The translations under genes and the position numbers were made by a program. A DNA stretch of 64,000 nt from Bacillota bacterium (GTDB lineage Bacteria; Bacillota; Clostridia; Christensenellales; CAG-138), in assembly GCA_023390655.1 (NCBI GenBank), contig JAEWCL010000009.1, forward strand, positions 1 to 64,000, read 5' to 3'. Below the pieces are notes generated by a model. It was not told the origin of the DNA. It did no database searches and saw only the letters and a list, made by a program, of their open reading frames with translations. The first letter of the stretch is position 1. The number at the start of each line of letters is the position of its first letter. Of the stretch, positions 7,754 to 15,487 are shown piece by piece.

Positions 7754-8380
7754 ATGGATTTCTACACCACCGTCAACCGCCGCCGCACCATCCGCGACCT
7801 GGAGGATACTCCAATCCCAACCGAAGTGCTCCACCGGATACTCGATGCGGGATTAAAAGCGCCTACCAACGACCACCTGCGCAACTGGGCGTTTGTTGTG
7901 ATCGCCGATCCCACGGAAAAAGCACGGATTATTCAAAAAATCCCCAAATCCTTTTCCAACGGCGAAGTGCAGGAGTTTATCGACAGCTGCAATATGAGCG
8001 ACCCCATCCAGCGGGCCATGTACATGCAGGCCGTTCCCAAGCAATATGGTATGCTCTATCATTCCGGCTGCCTGGTGCTGCCCTTTTTCCGGCAGGTGCA
8101 TCCTTTACTGAAGCCCAAAAGCATCAACGACCTGAACGGGTTTGCATCCATCTGGTGCTGCATTGAAAATATCTTCCTTGCCGCGGCGGCGGCGGGCTTG
8201 GGTACCGCGTTCCGTATCCCGTTCCCGGAGGAATCCGCATACCTCAAGGAAGCCGTTGGGCATCCGGACGAGTATGTCATGCCCTGCTATATCGCCATCG
8301 GATACCCCAAAGAGGATGCGGGCCATACGGTACAGCACGAATACCGCGCGGCGGATAAAATCCATATCAACCGGTGGTAA
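7754..8380 (+). CDS. Nitroreductase-family flavoprotein
   Basis: A 208-residue member of the FMN-dependent nitroreductase superfamily, which uses NAD(P)H to reduce nitro groups, quinones or enones. It starts with the typical TVNRRRTIRDL segment that binds the FMN phosphate, followed by APTNDHLRNWAFVVI (the S/T-x-x-N-x-Q/L-x-W-F element). The conserved Gly-rich helix AAAAAGLGTAFRIPF and the later VMPCYIAIGYPKED are also in place. The start is fixed by GGAGG seven bases before the ATG. It is downstream of the MarR gene. The substrate cannot be told. Confidence 0.88.
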   Translation: MDFYTTVNRRRTIRDLEDTPIPTEVLHRILDAGLKAPTNDHLRNWAFVVIADPTEKARIIQKIPKSFSNGEVQEFIDSCNMSDPIQRAMYMQAVPKQYGMLYHSGCLVLPFFRQVHPLLKPKSINDLNGFASIWCCIENIFLAAAAAGLGTAFRIPFPEESAYLKEAVGHPDEYVMPCYIAIGYPKEDAGHTVQHEYRAADKIHINRW

Positions 8381-8451
8381 TTTCAGGCGTCCGAGGGCCG
8401 TGAGCATTCCATTTCCAAATATGGATACATATCATATAGTAGTAGATTTGC

Positions 8452-8481
8452 TTGACAAGGCTGATATGCCGGTGCTATGGT
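8452..8481 (+). promoter_or_regulatory. Promoter of the mgtA leader
   Basis: TTGACA (8452-8457) and TATGGT (8476-8481) are separated by 18 bp. Transcription should start near 8488 and give a leader of about 360 nt before mgtA. Confidence 0.7.
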
Positions 8482-8586
8482 AAGGGAGCCTAAAAAATAA
8501 AAAAGGATGTGAGAAAACCGTGGACGACAGTATACGAAAACCGTGCTGCAAACTGCATCAGGCAGGTAAAATCCGGAGGCAAACCC

Positions 8587-8832
8587 ATGCTTTTGGTTCG
8601 TTTGGCGTCCATGTGTTTTTCGGATAGCCACACGAATTTGGTTTGCGCCCGGATGGGCGCTTTTTTTATTGCCCATACCAATGGAAAACAGGAACGTATC
8701 CAACGCGGCGAGGGATTTTTGATGCGGGGCGACGCCGCCCCGCGCAAAAGAGCCGCCGCGATGAGGCTTTCATGTTTGGAATTGGTATTACACCCTCTGA
8801 ACAGTTTGCGCCAAATCGGCAAATACTCATAG
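8587..8832 (+). CDS. Possible leader ORF in the mgtA 5' region
   Basis: An ATG at 8587 follows GGAGG with a 7-base gap, an excellent initiation signal, and opens an 81-codon frame that ends 15 bp before mgtA. The first residues are MLLVRLASMCFSDSHTNLV, followed by a cysteine. The frame runs straight through the terminator hairpin, whose T-run is read as Ala-Phe-Phe-Ile. It could be a translated regulatory ORF like mgtL of enterics, or a chance frame in a structured RNA. No domain is recognised, and codon use late in the frame (Arg- and Gly-rich) looks less protein-like. Confidence 0.35.
   Translation: MLLVRLASMCFSDSHTNLVCARMGAFFIAHTNGKQERIQRGEGFLMRGDAAPRKRAAAMRLSCLELVLHPLNSLRQIGKYS
8645..8667 (+). 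terminator. Intrinsic terminator inside the mgtA leader
   Basis: GCGCCC (8645-8650), loop GGAT and GGGCGC (8655-8660) are followed directly by seven Ts. It lies about 180 bp before mgtA and about 170 nt into the transcript, so it must be read through for mgtA to be made. A second hairpin without a T-run (8724-8743, GCGGGGCG/CGCCCCGC) follows. Confidence 0.85.
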
Positions 8833-8847
8833 AGAGGGTGACGTTAT

Positions 8848-11493
8848 ATGAAGCTTTTCCACTTCACAAAAACCGTACAAAAATCCGCACAGCAGACCGC
8901 CTGGTACGATGCGGCCTTAAAAGGCCATGCGAATGCGCCTTGGCCGGAGCTGTACGCACAGCTAAAAACCGATGGTGCGGGGCTAAGCTCCACGGAAGCT
9001 GAAGAACGCCTTGACGAGTTCGGCCCCAATATCATTACCTCCGGCCGCAAAAACTCCCGGTTGTCCCGGCTTCTCGAAGCGGTCATCCACCCGTTCAACC
9101 TGGTGCTCTTTGCAATCGCGCTCATCACGTTCATCACGGATGTGGTCCTTCCCGCAAAAAAGGACTATGTGACCACGTCGATTATCCTCGGTCTGGTGTT
9201 TCTTTCGAGCTTTGTCTCGTTCTTTCAGGGAGAGCGCTCCAACGCTTCCGCCGCAAAGCTCTCTAAGATGATCTCCAATAAGACGGAGGTATTGCGGGAC
9301 GGCAAGCGGGTGGAAATCCTGCTTGAAGAAGTCACGCCCGGCGATATCGTCCGCCTTTCTGCGGGGGACATTATCCCTGCGGACGTACGTTTTTTATCCG
9401 CAAAGGACGCGTTTGTTTCCCAGGCCTCACTTACGGGGGAAGCCGCGCCCGTTGAAAAGTTTGCGTTCTCCAGGGACCATGTGAACTCCACAACGGACTA
9501 TGCGAATATCGGCTTTATGGGTTCGAATATGGTCAGCGGCAGCGCAACGGCAATCGTGCTTGCAACAGGCAACAACACGTACCTTGGCTGCATCGCTGAG
9601 GGGCTTTCGGACACGCGCGCAAAAAGCAGCTTTGAGCGCGGCGTCGATGCCGTGAGCGGGCTGCTCATCCGGCTGATGCTGCTCATTGTCCCCGCCGTGT
9701 TCCTGATTAACGGCTTTACAAAAGGGGATTGGTTCCATTCCCTGCTGTTTGCCATCAGCATCGCGGTAGGACTTACGCCTGAGATGCTGCCCGTGATCAT
9801 GACATCCACCTTGGCAAAGGGCGCAATCAACATGTCCAAACACGAGGTAATCGTTAAAAACCTTGGCGCCATCCAGGCCTTTGGGGAAATGGATGTGTTG
9901 TGCACCGATAAGACCGGGACGCTGACAGAGGACCGCATCATACTGGAGAAATATATGGATCCCCTCGGGAGGGACGATCTTCGTGTGCTGCGGCACGCAT
10001 ACCTAAACAGCTATTTCCAGACCGGGCTTAAAAACCTCATCGATCTTGCCATTATCCGCCGCGCGGAGGAATACGCGCTCGGTGATTTGACGAAGAACTA
10101 TGTGAAGATCGATGAAATCCCGTTCGATTTTTCCCGCAGGCGGATGAGCACCGTGCTGCGCGACAAGGGCGGCAAACGCCAGCTGATTACAAAAGGCGCC
10201 GTGGAGGAAATGCTTGCGATCTGTTCCTGTCTGGAGCATGAGGGCGAAATTATTCCACTGGATGAAAAAAATCGGAAAATTGCCATGGAAACGTACGAAC
10301 GCCACAACCGGGACGGGCTTCGGGTCATTGCCGTGGCGCAGAAAAACAATGTGCCGGACATCGACTCCTTCTCCGTTTCCCATGAGACGGATATGGTGCT
10401 TATCGGGTTTGTCGGGTTTCTCGACCCTCCCAAGGAAAGCGCAAAGGCAGCGATCGATGCACTCACCGCGCATGGCGTGCGTACGGTAGTACTCACCGGG
10501 GACAGTGAAGGCGTTGCGGTTAAGGTCTGCAAAAAAATCGGCATCGATACCGAACACCGGCTTTTAGGCAAGGATGTGGCCGGTATGGACGATGCGGCGC
10601 TCAAAGAAGCTGTGCGGACATGCAACCTGTTTTCCAAGCTTTCCCCGCTGGAAAAAAAGCGTGTGATTTGGGCCCTGCAGGAAAACGGCCACACGGTAGG
10701 CTACATGGGGGACGGGATCAACGACACGCTTGCGCTCCGCCAGGCGGATGTCGGCATCTCCGTTGACTCCGCGGTGGATATCGCAAAGGAAACGGCGGAT
10801 ATCATACTGCTCAAAAAGGATCTGATGGTACTTGAAGAAGGCGTGATCGAAGGCCGCAAGACCTTTGGAAACATCATCAAATACCTGAAGATGGCTGTGA
10901 GCGGAAACTTCAGCAACATGATTTCCGTGGTCGCGGCAAGCATCCTGCTTCCCTTTTTGCCGATGCTCCCCATCCAGCTTCTCACCCAGAACCTGCTGTG
11001 CGATTTTTCACAGATGGGCATTCCGTTTGACAGCGTAGAGGAAGCCTATGTCCGCATGCCCCGGAAGTGGGACATCGCTTCCATCAAGCGCTTCACAATG
11101 GTCCTGGGGCCGATCGGCTCGTTTTTCGACCTGCTGTGTTACGGCGTAATGTGGTGGGTAATCGGCGCAAACAGGCTGGCGCTTGCGCCGCTGTTCCAAA
11201 GCGGATGGTTCGTGTTCGGCACCGTATCCCAAAGCCTGATCATCCATATGATCCGCACCGCAAAACAGCCCTTTGGGCGCGGCAAAAAGGCCTCTCTCCC
11301 CCTGCTGTTTACAACGGGGGCCGTCAGCCTTATTGCAATCCTGATAGCGTTTACCGGCGTTGCCCATGGTTTGGATATGCTGCCGCTCCCGGCTGCCTTC
11401 GCGCCGTGGCTCGCGGTGCTGCTGCTTGGCTACGCAATCGCCATACAATTGTTTAAGCGGGTATATATCAGAAAATTCTCGGAATGGCTGTAA
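8848..11493 (+). CDS. mgtA: MgtA-type magnesium-transporting P-type ATPase
   Basis: A P-type ATPase (881 residues) that imports Mg2+ using ATP. Visible in order: actuator motif SLTGEA; membrane segment VGLTPEMLPVIMTST with the family-specific TPEMLP; phosphorylation site CTDKTGTLT (Asp354); nucleotide-binding region with KGAVEEML; hinge GDGINDTLALRQADVGISVD. The C-terminal membrane part has LLTQNLLCDFSQMGIP and PRKWD, as in bacterial MgtA/MgtB. The ATG follows AGAGGGTGA. It is preceded by a long attenuator-like leader, which suggests that transcription elongation, not initiation, is regulated, plausibly by Mg2+. A hairpin follows the gene. Confidence 0.94.
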   Translation: MKLFHFTKTVQKSAQQTAWYDAALKGHANAPWPELYAQLKTDGAGLSSTEAEERLDEFGPNIITSGRKNSRLSRLLEAVIHPFNLVLFAIALITFITDVVLPAKKDYVTTSIILGLVFLSSFVSFFQGERSNASAAKLSKMISNKTEVLRDGKRVEILLEEVTPGDIVRLSAGDIIPADVRFLSAKDAFVSQASLTGEAAPVEKFAFSRDHVNSTTDYANIGFMGSNMVSGSATAIVLATGNNTYLGCIAEGLSDTRAKSSFERGVDAVSGLLIRLMLLIVPAVFLINGFTKGDWFHSLLFAISIAVGLTPEMLPVIMTSTLAKGAINMSKHEVIVKNLGAIQAFGEMDVLCTDKTGTLTEDRIILEKYMDPLGRDDLRVLRHAYLNSYFQTGLKNLIDLAIIRRAEEYALGDLTKNYVKIDEIPFDFSRRRMSTVLRDKGGKRQLITKGAVEEMLAICSCLEHEGEIIPLDEKNRKIAMETYERHNRDGLRVIAVAQKNNVPDIDSFSVSHETDMVLIGFVGFLDPPKESAKAAIDALTAHGVRTVVLTGDSEGVAVKVCKKIGIDTEHRLLGKDVAGMDDAALKEAVRTCNLFSKLSPLEKKRVIWALQENGHTVGYMGDGINDTLALRQADVGISVDSAVDIAKETADIILLKKDLMVLEEGVIEGRKTFGNIIKYLKMAVSGNFSNMISVVAASILLPFLPMLPIQLLTQNLLCDFSQMGIPFDSVEEAYVRMPRKWDIASIKRFTMVLGPIGSFFDLLCYGVMWWVIGANRLALAPLFQSGWFVFGTVSQSLIIHMIRTAKQPFGRGKKASLPLLFTTGAVSLIAILIAFTGVAHGLDMLPLPAAFAPWLAVLLLGYAIAIQLFKRVYIRKFSEWL

Positions 11494-11500
11494 GTTGAAA

Positions 11501-11535
11501 CGGGGCGGTACATCCCTTATGGATGCACCGCCCCG
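11501..11535. terminator. Hairpin between mgtA and the convergent gene
   Basis: CGGGGCGGT (11501-11509) pairs with ACCGCCCCG (11527-11535), with GCATCC/GGATG-type inner pairing in the loop. T-runs are poor (TTTCAACTT on the minus side), so termination may be weak. Confidence 0.5.
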
Positions 11536-11558
11536 CGCCATACAGCTGGGAACGAAAG

Positions 11559-12146
11559 TCAATCCTGCGCCTTTTCCGCCGCAGCGTCGTCCGGGCTTTC
11601 ATCCCCCGCATGGAGCAGCAGCCAGATGCTGCTTTCCTTCATCCCGTCGCAATGCACGTACAGGATATCCTCCCGGTATACGATGACGTCTCCGTCATAT
11701 TTTGCATCGCGATCATATTGGAAAATTTCCACACAGCGCGCATCCACGCTTGTGACCAGGCCGCGGATATCGTCGCCATCCCCCCTCAACGTAATAGAAA
11801 CGATCTTGCCTGTTTCCCGGGCAAAGCGCAGGAGGTTTTCTATTTGGTCTTCCGCAACCTGAGGCACCTCCTCGTGCGATTGTTTGCGGAGCGCATACAG
11901 CCGCCTGAGGCGCTTGATGTATTGCGTATTGGTCATAATGCTGTAGATATCCTTCGCGTGCAGCGCGTAAAACCCGCCCGCTATGCCGTTAAAATAGACA
12001 TACGCCACAAGCACAGTGTCTTTTGCCACAGCGCACACAAACCCCATCATGAAAGAAGACATGTCGCTTTTATCCTGATAGAGCTCCGCCATCTCCCGCG
12101 TAAGCGCGGCTTCCTTGAGCTTTTGTTCAATTCTTGAATTGGCCAT
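11559..12146 (-). CDS. Tandem-domain protein of unknown function
   Basis: I do not recognise this 195-residue soluble protein. It begins with a charged helix and then shows two related beta-rich stretches. The first (about residues 35-71) reads GFVCAVAKDTVLVAYVYF...GGFYALHAKDIYSI. The second (about 129-165) reads GLVTSVDARCVEIFQYD...DGDVIVYREDILYV. Aligning them gives G-x-V-x-x-V-x(4)-V-x-[IV]...G...D-I-x-x-[IV], so the protein looks like an internal duplication of a small beta-barrel (Sm-like) fold; the fold is inference. The ribosome binding site AAGGAG is good. An extended -10 promoter lies 50-60 bp upstream. Its neighbours give no clear context. Confidence 0.7.
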   Translation of the reverse strand: MANSRIEQKLKEAALTREMAELYQDKSDMSSFMMGFVCAVAKDTVLVAYVYFNGIAGGFYALHAKDIYSIMTNTQYIKRLRRLYALRKQSHEEVPQVAEDQIENLLRFARETGKIVSITLRGDGDDIRGLVTSVDARCVEIFQYDRDAKYDGDVIVYREDILYVHCDGMKESSIWLLLHAGDESPDDAAAEKAQD

Positions 12147-12197
12147 ATATTCTCCTTGCAGTACTTTATGGATATGTTTTCTTTAAAAAGCAACTAA

Positions 12198-12205
12198 AGT
12201 ATAGC
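12198..12205 (-). promoter_or_regulatory. Extended -10 promoter for the tandem-domain gene
   Basis: On the minus strand TG-C-TATACT (TATACT at 12198-12203) is an extended -10 element about 50 bp before the start codon. No good -35 box is seen. Confidence 0.4.
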
Positions 12206-12264
12206 ATTGTGGCAGAATGCATGGATAGCGGCAAATATACCCATATACTGATACAACGAAAGGA

Positions 12265-12281
12265 CGGGCGCTATGCGCCCG
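12265..12281. terminator. Hairpin after the PadR/FtsW-like operon
   Basis: CGGGCGC (12265-12271), loop TAT, GCGCCCG (12275-12281). The minus-strand tail is GTCCTTTCGTT, only moderately T-rich. Confidence 0.45.
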
Positions 12282-12302
12282 CCCCCGAAATACGATGATT
12301 TT

Positions 12303-13640
12303 TTACTCCGTTTCCCGCACCAGCTTCAGCTTCCACCTTGGCTGCTTTTGCAGGCGGCCGTCGTCCAGCAAAGCCCCTGTGCGGAGCGTGGAGAACAGCA
12401 GCCCGCACAGAATGAGATTGCAGAGCATGGCGGTGTCCCCGAACGCGACGAATGGCATGGGGTAGCGTAACAGCATCGTAATACCGAGGTTGCCCATAAT
12501 ATAGCCTGCGGCCTGTACGGCAAATGTGAGCAAGACAGATAACGAGATAAATTTCCCAAGCATGCTTCTCTGCTTCATGCATGCGCGCAGGGACAGCAAC
12601 ACAAACGCGGCCAGCAAAAGAACCGCAGCAACAAACACGATTTTTCCCAAGCGTGCACTAAGAAGCGTAAGCATACAATCATTTTCAAAAACAGTACTTC
12701 TGGAAATATAATCAACCACTGCGCCATCCACTGCTGTCGCATCCACCGGGCCAAACAATCTTGCTGCCGCAAGAACTTCCCTGACTGTCGCGCCTAAAAA
12801 TCCGGCCCCCTGCGGGTCAGGCGCAAATTCCGGCAGAAACAGAGCCAACAGTTGGGCAAAGCGGGAAGGATGAACCGCAATCATCATTGCCAGAAGTAAG
12901 ACAACTGGCAACACCACAATGAGCACGGCAACCGTTTTCTTACAATCGAACCACCCCTGCGCAATTGCATACAACAGCAGGCACATGCAGGCGCATGCAA
13001 CCAGGACATAACTCCCAATGGAACTTTGCAGCGCGATCAACGCAATCGCGGTATGTGCAACACAAATGAGGCATACGCCAAAGATGCCGCGTCCGCGCAT
13101 ATGATAGATCAATAAAGCAGAGAGAACCGGAAGGAACAGGAGAATATACCCCGTATCCTGGTTGTATCCCCGGATAAGAAACCCGTTTGCGGTAAGCATT
13201 GTAACGGCAAGCAAGCCCACTGTATATACGCCGTAAAGCGGAAGCGTCCACTTTGCCAGCCGCCCCACCGGAACAACGCATGCGCCCAGGAAAAACAGCA
13301 GCAATACGAGCGCATGATCAAATGCAACGAACGAATTCCGCACATACGCCCTTGCTAAAAACCCGAACACCATCAGCACGGCAAACGGAATCCATACACT
13401 CCAGCTCTTTTGCGGGCGATAGGCTTCGTCAAACCGCCTGCCGACATCAAGGGCGTCCCCCATCTCCCGGATGGCCTGCTTTTCCGCGGCTTCCTCGGGA
13501 AGCCCCTGCGAGAGAAGGCTTTGCCGTTCATCCTCAATATGGTCGGAAAGCTCCCGCGCAATCACCGGATGCGCCTGCTTCCAGCGCACCTGCGCGCAGA
13601 CGTCGTTTAGATATGCTGCAATCCGTTCAGACCGTTCCAA
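12303..13640 (-). CDS. Permease-prefix domain fused to an FtsW/RodA-like membrane protein
   Basis: About 445 residues. Residues 1-75 are a soluble helical region (RIAAYLNDVCAQVRWKQAH, HIEDERQSLLSQGLPEEAAE, then IREMGDALDVGRRFDEAY) of the kind found in front of permeases next to PadR regulators. After it come about ten membrane spans. The C-terminal part follows the SEDS (FtsW/RodA/SpoVE) pattern: an extracellular loop ending in FENDCMLTLLSARLG, aligning with the TDFIFAVxxEELG segment that carries the catalytic aspartate of glycan polymerases, then a span ending NLGITMLLRYPMPFVAFGDT, which matches the P-L-P-F-x-S-Y-G-G segment. The TTG at 13640, eight bases after AAGGAGG, overlaps the padR stop region, so the two are translationally coupled. 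A peptidoglycan-related role is inferred. Confidence 0.8.
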   Translation of the reverse strand: MERSERIAAYLNDVCAQVRWKQAHPVIARELSDHIEDERQSLLSQGLPEEAAEKQAIREMGDALDVGRRFDEAYRPQKSWSVWIPFAVLMVFGFLARAYVRNSFVAFDHALVLLLFFLGACVVPVGRLAKWTLPLYGVYTVGLLAVTMLTANGFLIRGYNQDTGYILLFLPVLSALLIYHMRGRGIFGVCLICVAHTAIALIALQSSIGSYVLVACACMCLLLYAIAQGWFDCKKTVAVLIVVLPVVLLLAMMIAVHPSRFAQLLALFLPEFAPDPQGAGFLGATVREVLAAARLFGPVDATAVDGAVVDYISRSTVFENDCMLTLLSARLGKIVFVAAVLLLAAFVLLSLRACMKQRSMLGKFISLSVLLTFAVQAAGYIMGNLGITMLLRYPMPFVAFGDTAMLCNLILCGLLFSTLRTGALLDDGRLQKQPRWKLKLVRETE

Positions 13641-13971
13641 GCAGCGCACCTCCTTCGAGCACCTTCGTCACAGCGCCGCAAAACACTTCCCACTCGGCCT
13701 GCTTTTCCCCAAGGTGGCTTCTGCCCTCTTTTGTAAGGGCGTAATACCGCCTTTCCCGCCCTGCGGCCATGCCAAGATACGAGCGCACATACCCCTTGGT
13801 TTCAAGCGAATGCAGCAGCGGGTAGAGCGTCCCCGCCTTGAGGGAAAATACCTCATTGGAGCGCAGCCTCAATTCCTCCGTCATCTGGTAGCCGTACATA
13901 TCCTCTTTTTCGAGCAGCTTTAGCAGCAGCATCCCCGTGCTGCCGCCAAGCAATGTTTTGTCCGCCGCCAT
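13627..13971 (-). CDS. PadR-family transcriptional regulator
   Basis: A winged-helix repressor of 114 residues. The PadR signature is clear: LLKLLEKEDMYGYQMTEEL, then FSLKAGTLYPLLHSLETKGY, then GRERRYYALTKEGRSHL. The ATG at 13971 follows a run of eight Gs (a ribosome binding site) and gives MAADKTLLGGS; a longer reading would start inside the operator. The gene overlaps the next one by 14 bp. A perfect 16-bp inverted repeat lies over its own promoter, so autorepression and control of the FtsW-like gene are expected. Signals for most PadR proteins are unknown. Confidence 0.93.
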   Translation of the reverse strand: MAADKTLLGGSTGMLLLKLLEKEDMYGYQMTEELRLRSNEVFSLKAGTLYPLLHSLETKGYVRSYLGMAAGRERRYYALTKEGRSHLGEKQAEWEVFCGAVTKVLEGGALLGTV

Positions 13972-13988
13972 ACAAGCCCCCCCCAATA

Positions 13989-14038
13989 ATATATCGATCA
14001 TCTACCTATACTATAGATAGATGATCGATATATGTCAA
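13989..14038 (-). promoter_or_regulatory. Consensus promoter embedded in a perfect 16-bp inverted repeat (PadR operator)
   Basis: The arms are ATATATCGATCATCTA (13989-14004) and TAGATGATCGATATAT (14018-14033), with a 13-bp spacer. On the minus strand TTGACA (14033-14038), a 17-bp spacer and TATAGT (14010-14015) form a nearly ideal promoter for padR. One arm covers the -35/spacer and the other the start site, an arrangement that lets a bound dimer or pair of dimers block polymerase. Confidence 0.88.
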
Positions 14039-14065
14039 AGCTTTTCTTTTTTACCTTGTTTGATA

Positions 14066-14473
14066 TTATGCCAGTGCTGCCAAATTCCACATGACGCCGT
14101 ACTTGTCCACCACAATGCCGTAGCAGGGGCTGAAAAATGTCTGCTGCAGCGGCATGTCGACCGTTCCTTCTTCAGAAAGCACCTCGAACGCGCGCCGGAC
14201 TTCCTCCTCGGTGCATTCCACGGCAATCGCGATGCGCTCGGACACCGCGGCGTTGAGTGCTTTGAATGCGTCGGACATACGGATAAAGGTATCGCCAAAG
14301 CGTAGCGTCGCCTGTACAATATGCGCTTTGTGCTCCTCTGGAATCGGCGGCCCGCCGCCGGGGATGTCCCCAAAGCGCATGATCTCCATCGCGCTGGCGT
14401 TGAACGCGCGCTCATAGAGGGCGATAGCCTCCGCACAGTCTCCCTGAAAGCTCAGATATGGCCTGATTTGCAT
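14066..14473 (-). CDS. VOC-fold (glyoxalase superfamily, PhnB-like) protein
   Basis: A 135-residue protein of the vicinal oxygen chelate fold, PhnB/YjdN branch. It opens with the family's strand-helix IRPYLSFQGDCAEAIALYER, continues with ATLRFGDTFIRMSDAF, and ends in FFSPCYGIVVDKYGVMWNL (the D-x-[YF]-G-x-x-W segment). Members of this branch often lack metal-dependent activity and their substrates are largely unknown. GGGAGAAAG precedes the ATG. It stands between padR and a DUF1801 gene on the same strand with gaps of about 95 and 130 bp, so it is probably expressed alone. Confidence 0.85.
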   Translation of the reverse strand: MQIRPYLSFQGDCAEAIALYERAFNASAMEIMRFGDIPGGGPPIPEEHKAHIVQATLRFGDTFIRMSDAFKALNAAVSERIAIAVECTEEEVRRAFEVLSEEGTVDMPLQQTFFSPCYGIVVDKYGVMWNLAALA

Positions 14474-14605
14474 CTCGCTCTTTCTCCCTTCTATAAATAA
14501 TAAGTCATTGCCGAACTACGCGGAAGGCCGCAAAGGCCTCCCCTGCGGGTATGGTACAGCTTGTAGGGCGAACCGTGTACGCCCGCAACGATCACCAGAT
14601 ACTTC

Positions 14606-15157
14606 CTAGCGCTTCTTCGCCTCATAAAGTTCCAGGTTCTCCCATACGCGGAAACGGACGATTTCCTTTACAAGCTCCAATGGCTGTGGCTTCTCTAGCG
14701 GAAACTGGATCGCGCCCTTGGAGGTTCCATAGTCCGTAAGCTTGTGCGCAAACTGCGCCACGCCGTTTGCGCCGGGATAGAAGCCGACGTGCTTTTTGTT
14801 CGCCGCAAAATGCACAAGGTTGCCGTGCAGCGTAAACGTCGGCATGCCCCAGCTGATCTTCTCCCCCGCCTCGGGCGCGGCCTCCCGGATCGCGTTGCGC
14901 AGTTCAGTAAGCCTTTTTTGAAGCTCTTCGGGATACTGCGCGATGTACGTGCCCACCGGGTCAGCGTCCTCCCCCGCAAAAGCTTTCCCGCTTTTGCGCA
15001 AGGCATCCTCCAGTTGTTCTACCGCCTTGGGGCCGATGCCATGCATGGCGGAAAGATCCGCCCTTGTAAAGTTTTGCAACATATCGAGCGTTGTAATCCC
15101 CGCCTGCAGAAGCGCCCGCTGTGCGGGCTGGCTCAGTTTTTCAAACACAGGTTCCAT
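14606..15157 (-). CDS. DUF1801 protein with N-terminal helix-hairpin-helix
   Basis: 183 residues. The first 60 residues (LSQPAQRALLQAGITTLDML, then LSAMHGIGPKAVEQLEDAL) form two helix-hairpin-helix elements like those of the RNA polymerase alpha C-terminal domain or DNA repair proteins. The remainder is a DUF1801 (YdhG-like, frataxin-fold) domain with ISWGMPTFTLHGNLVHFAAN, HVGFYPG and AIQFPLEKPQP. Function is unknown. I chose the ATG at 15157 with GGGGGAAGAACG before it; upstream in-frame sequence has no coding character. Confidence 0.82.
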   Translation of the reverse strand: MEPVFEKLSQPAQRALLQAGITTLDMLQNFTRADLSAMHGIGPKAVEQLEDALRKSGKAFAGEDADPVGTYIAQYPEELQKRLTELRNAIREAAPEAGEKISWGMPTFTLHGNLVHFAANKKHVGFYPGANGVAQFAHKLTDYGTSKGAIQFPLEKPQPLELVKEIVRFRVWENLELYEAKKR

Positions 15158-15487
15158 CGTTCTTCCCCCTAAAGTGCGAATTAACCGCACGCTATTACAA
15201 TTATTGTAACCCTTCAAGCAACGCTCCACCATGCTATTTATAAATTTAAAGAAATCGCCGCAGCAACGCCTTCGCATGCACCTGCGATGCCGGTGCATAA
15301 AAGACGCATAAAGAACCCTTTCTTGCCCAATTCGCCGCAAAAAGCCACCAGACGCCACATGCTTTTGCTGCATGAATTCCAAAAAAGCTGTATAATGGAA
15401 ACGGATGCTGCGCGGCGAAAACACGCCTTGCCTCCTGCGGTAGTTTATTGCCGCACCAAAGAATACGGAAGAAAGCAGGTGTTGTTG
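15158..15487. other. Divergent intergenic region
   Basis: 330 bp between the DUF1801 gene and the Ca2+-type ATPase. It holds a palindrome TTACAA-TTA-TTGTAA (15195-15209), in the spacer of a possible minus-strand promoter (TTGCTT at 15216-15221, TAATAG at 15192-15197, 18 bp apart). A TATAAT at 15391-15396 could serve the ATPase but lacks a clear -35 box. Nothing else was seen. Confidence 0.4.

Larger units (their letters stand above)
8488..8847 (+). promoter_or_regulatory. Terminator-bearing leader RNA upstream of mgtA
   Basis: The transcript before mgtA contains a structured part (GGAT near 8505 can pair with ATCC near 8571), a direct repeat of GAAAACCGTG (8513-8522 and 8536-8545), and arms GCAAACC (8579-8585) and GGTTTGC (8639-8645) able to pair. 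The second arm runs into an intrinsic terminator. This is the architecture of an attenuator: pairing of the first arm with the second would use bases of the terminator stem. I cannot find the conserved core of the M-box Mg2+ riboswitch, so the class is unassigned. Confidence 0.6.

Noticed and set aside
8488..8670. M-box Mg2+ riboswitch in the mgtA leader
   Set aside because: The conserved core sequences of that class were looked for and not found, although the genetic position is right.
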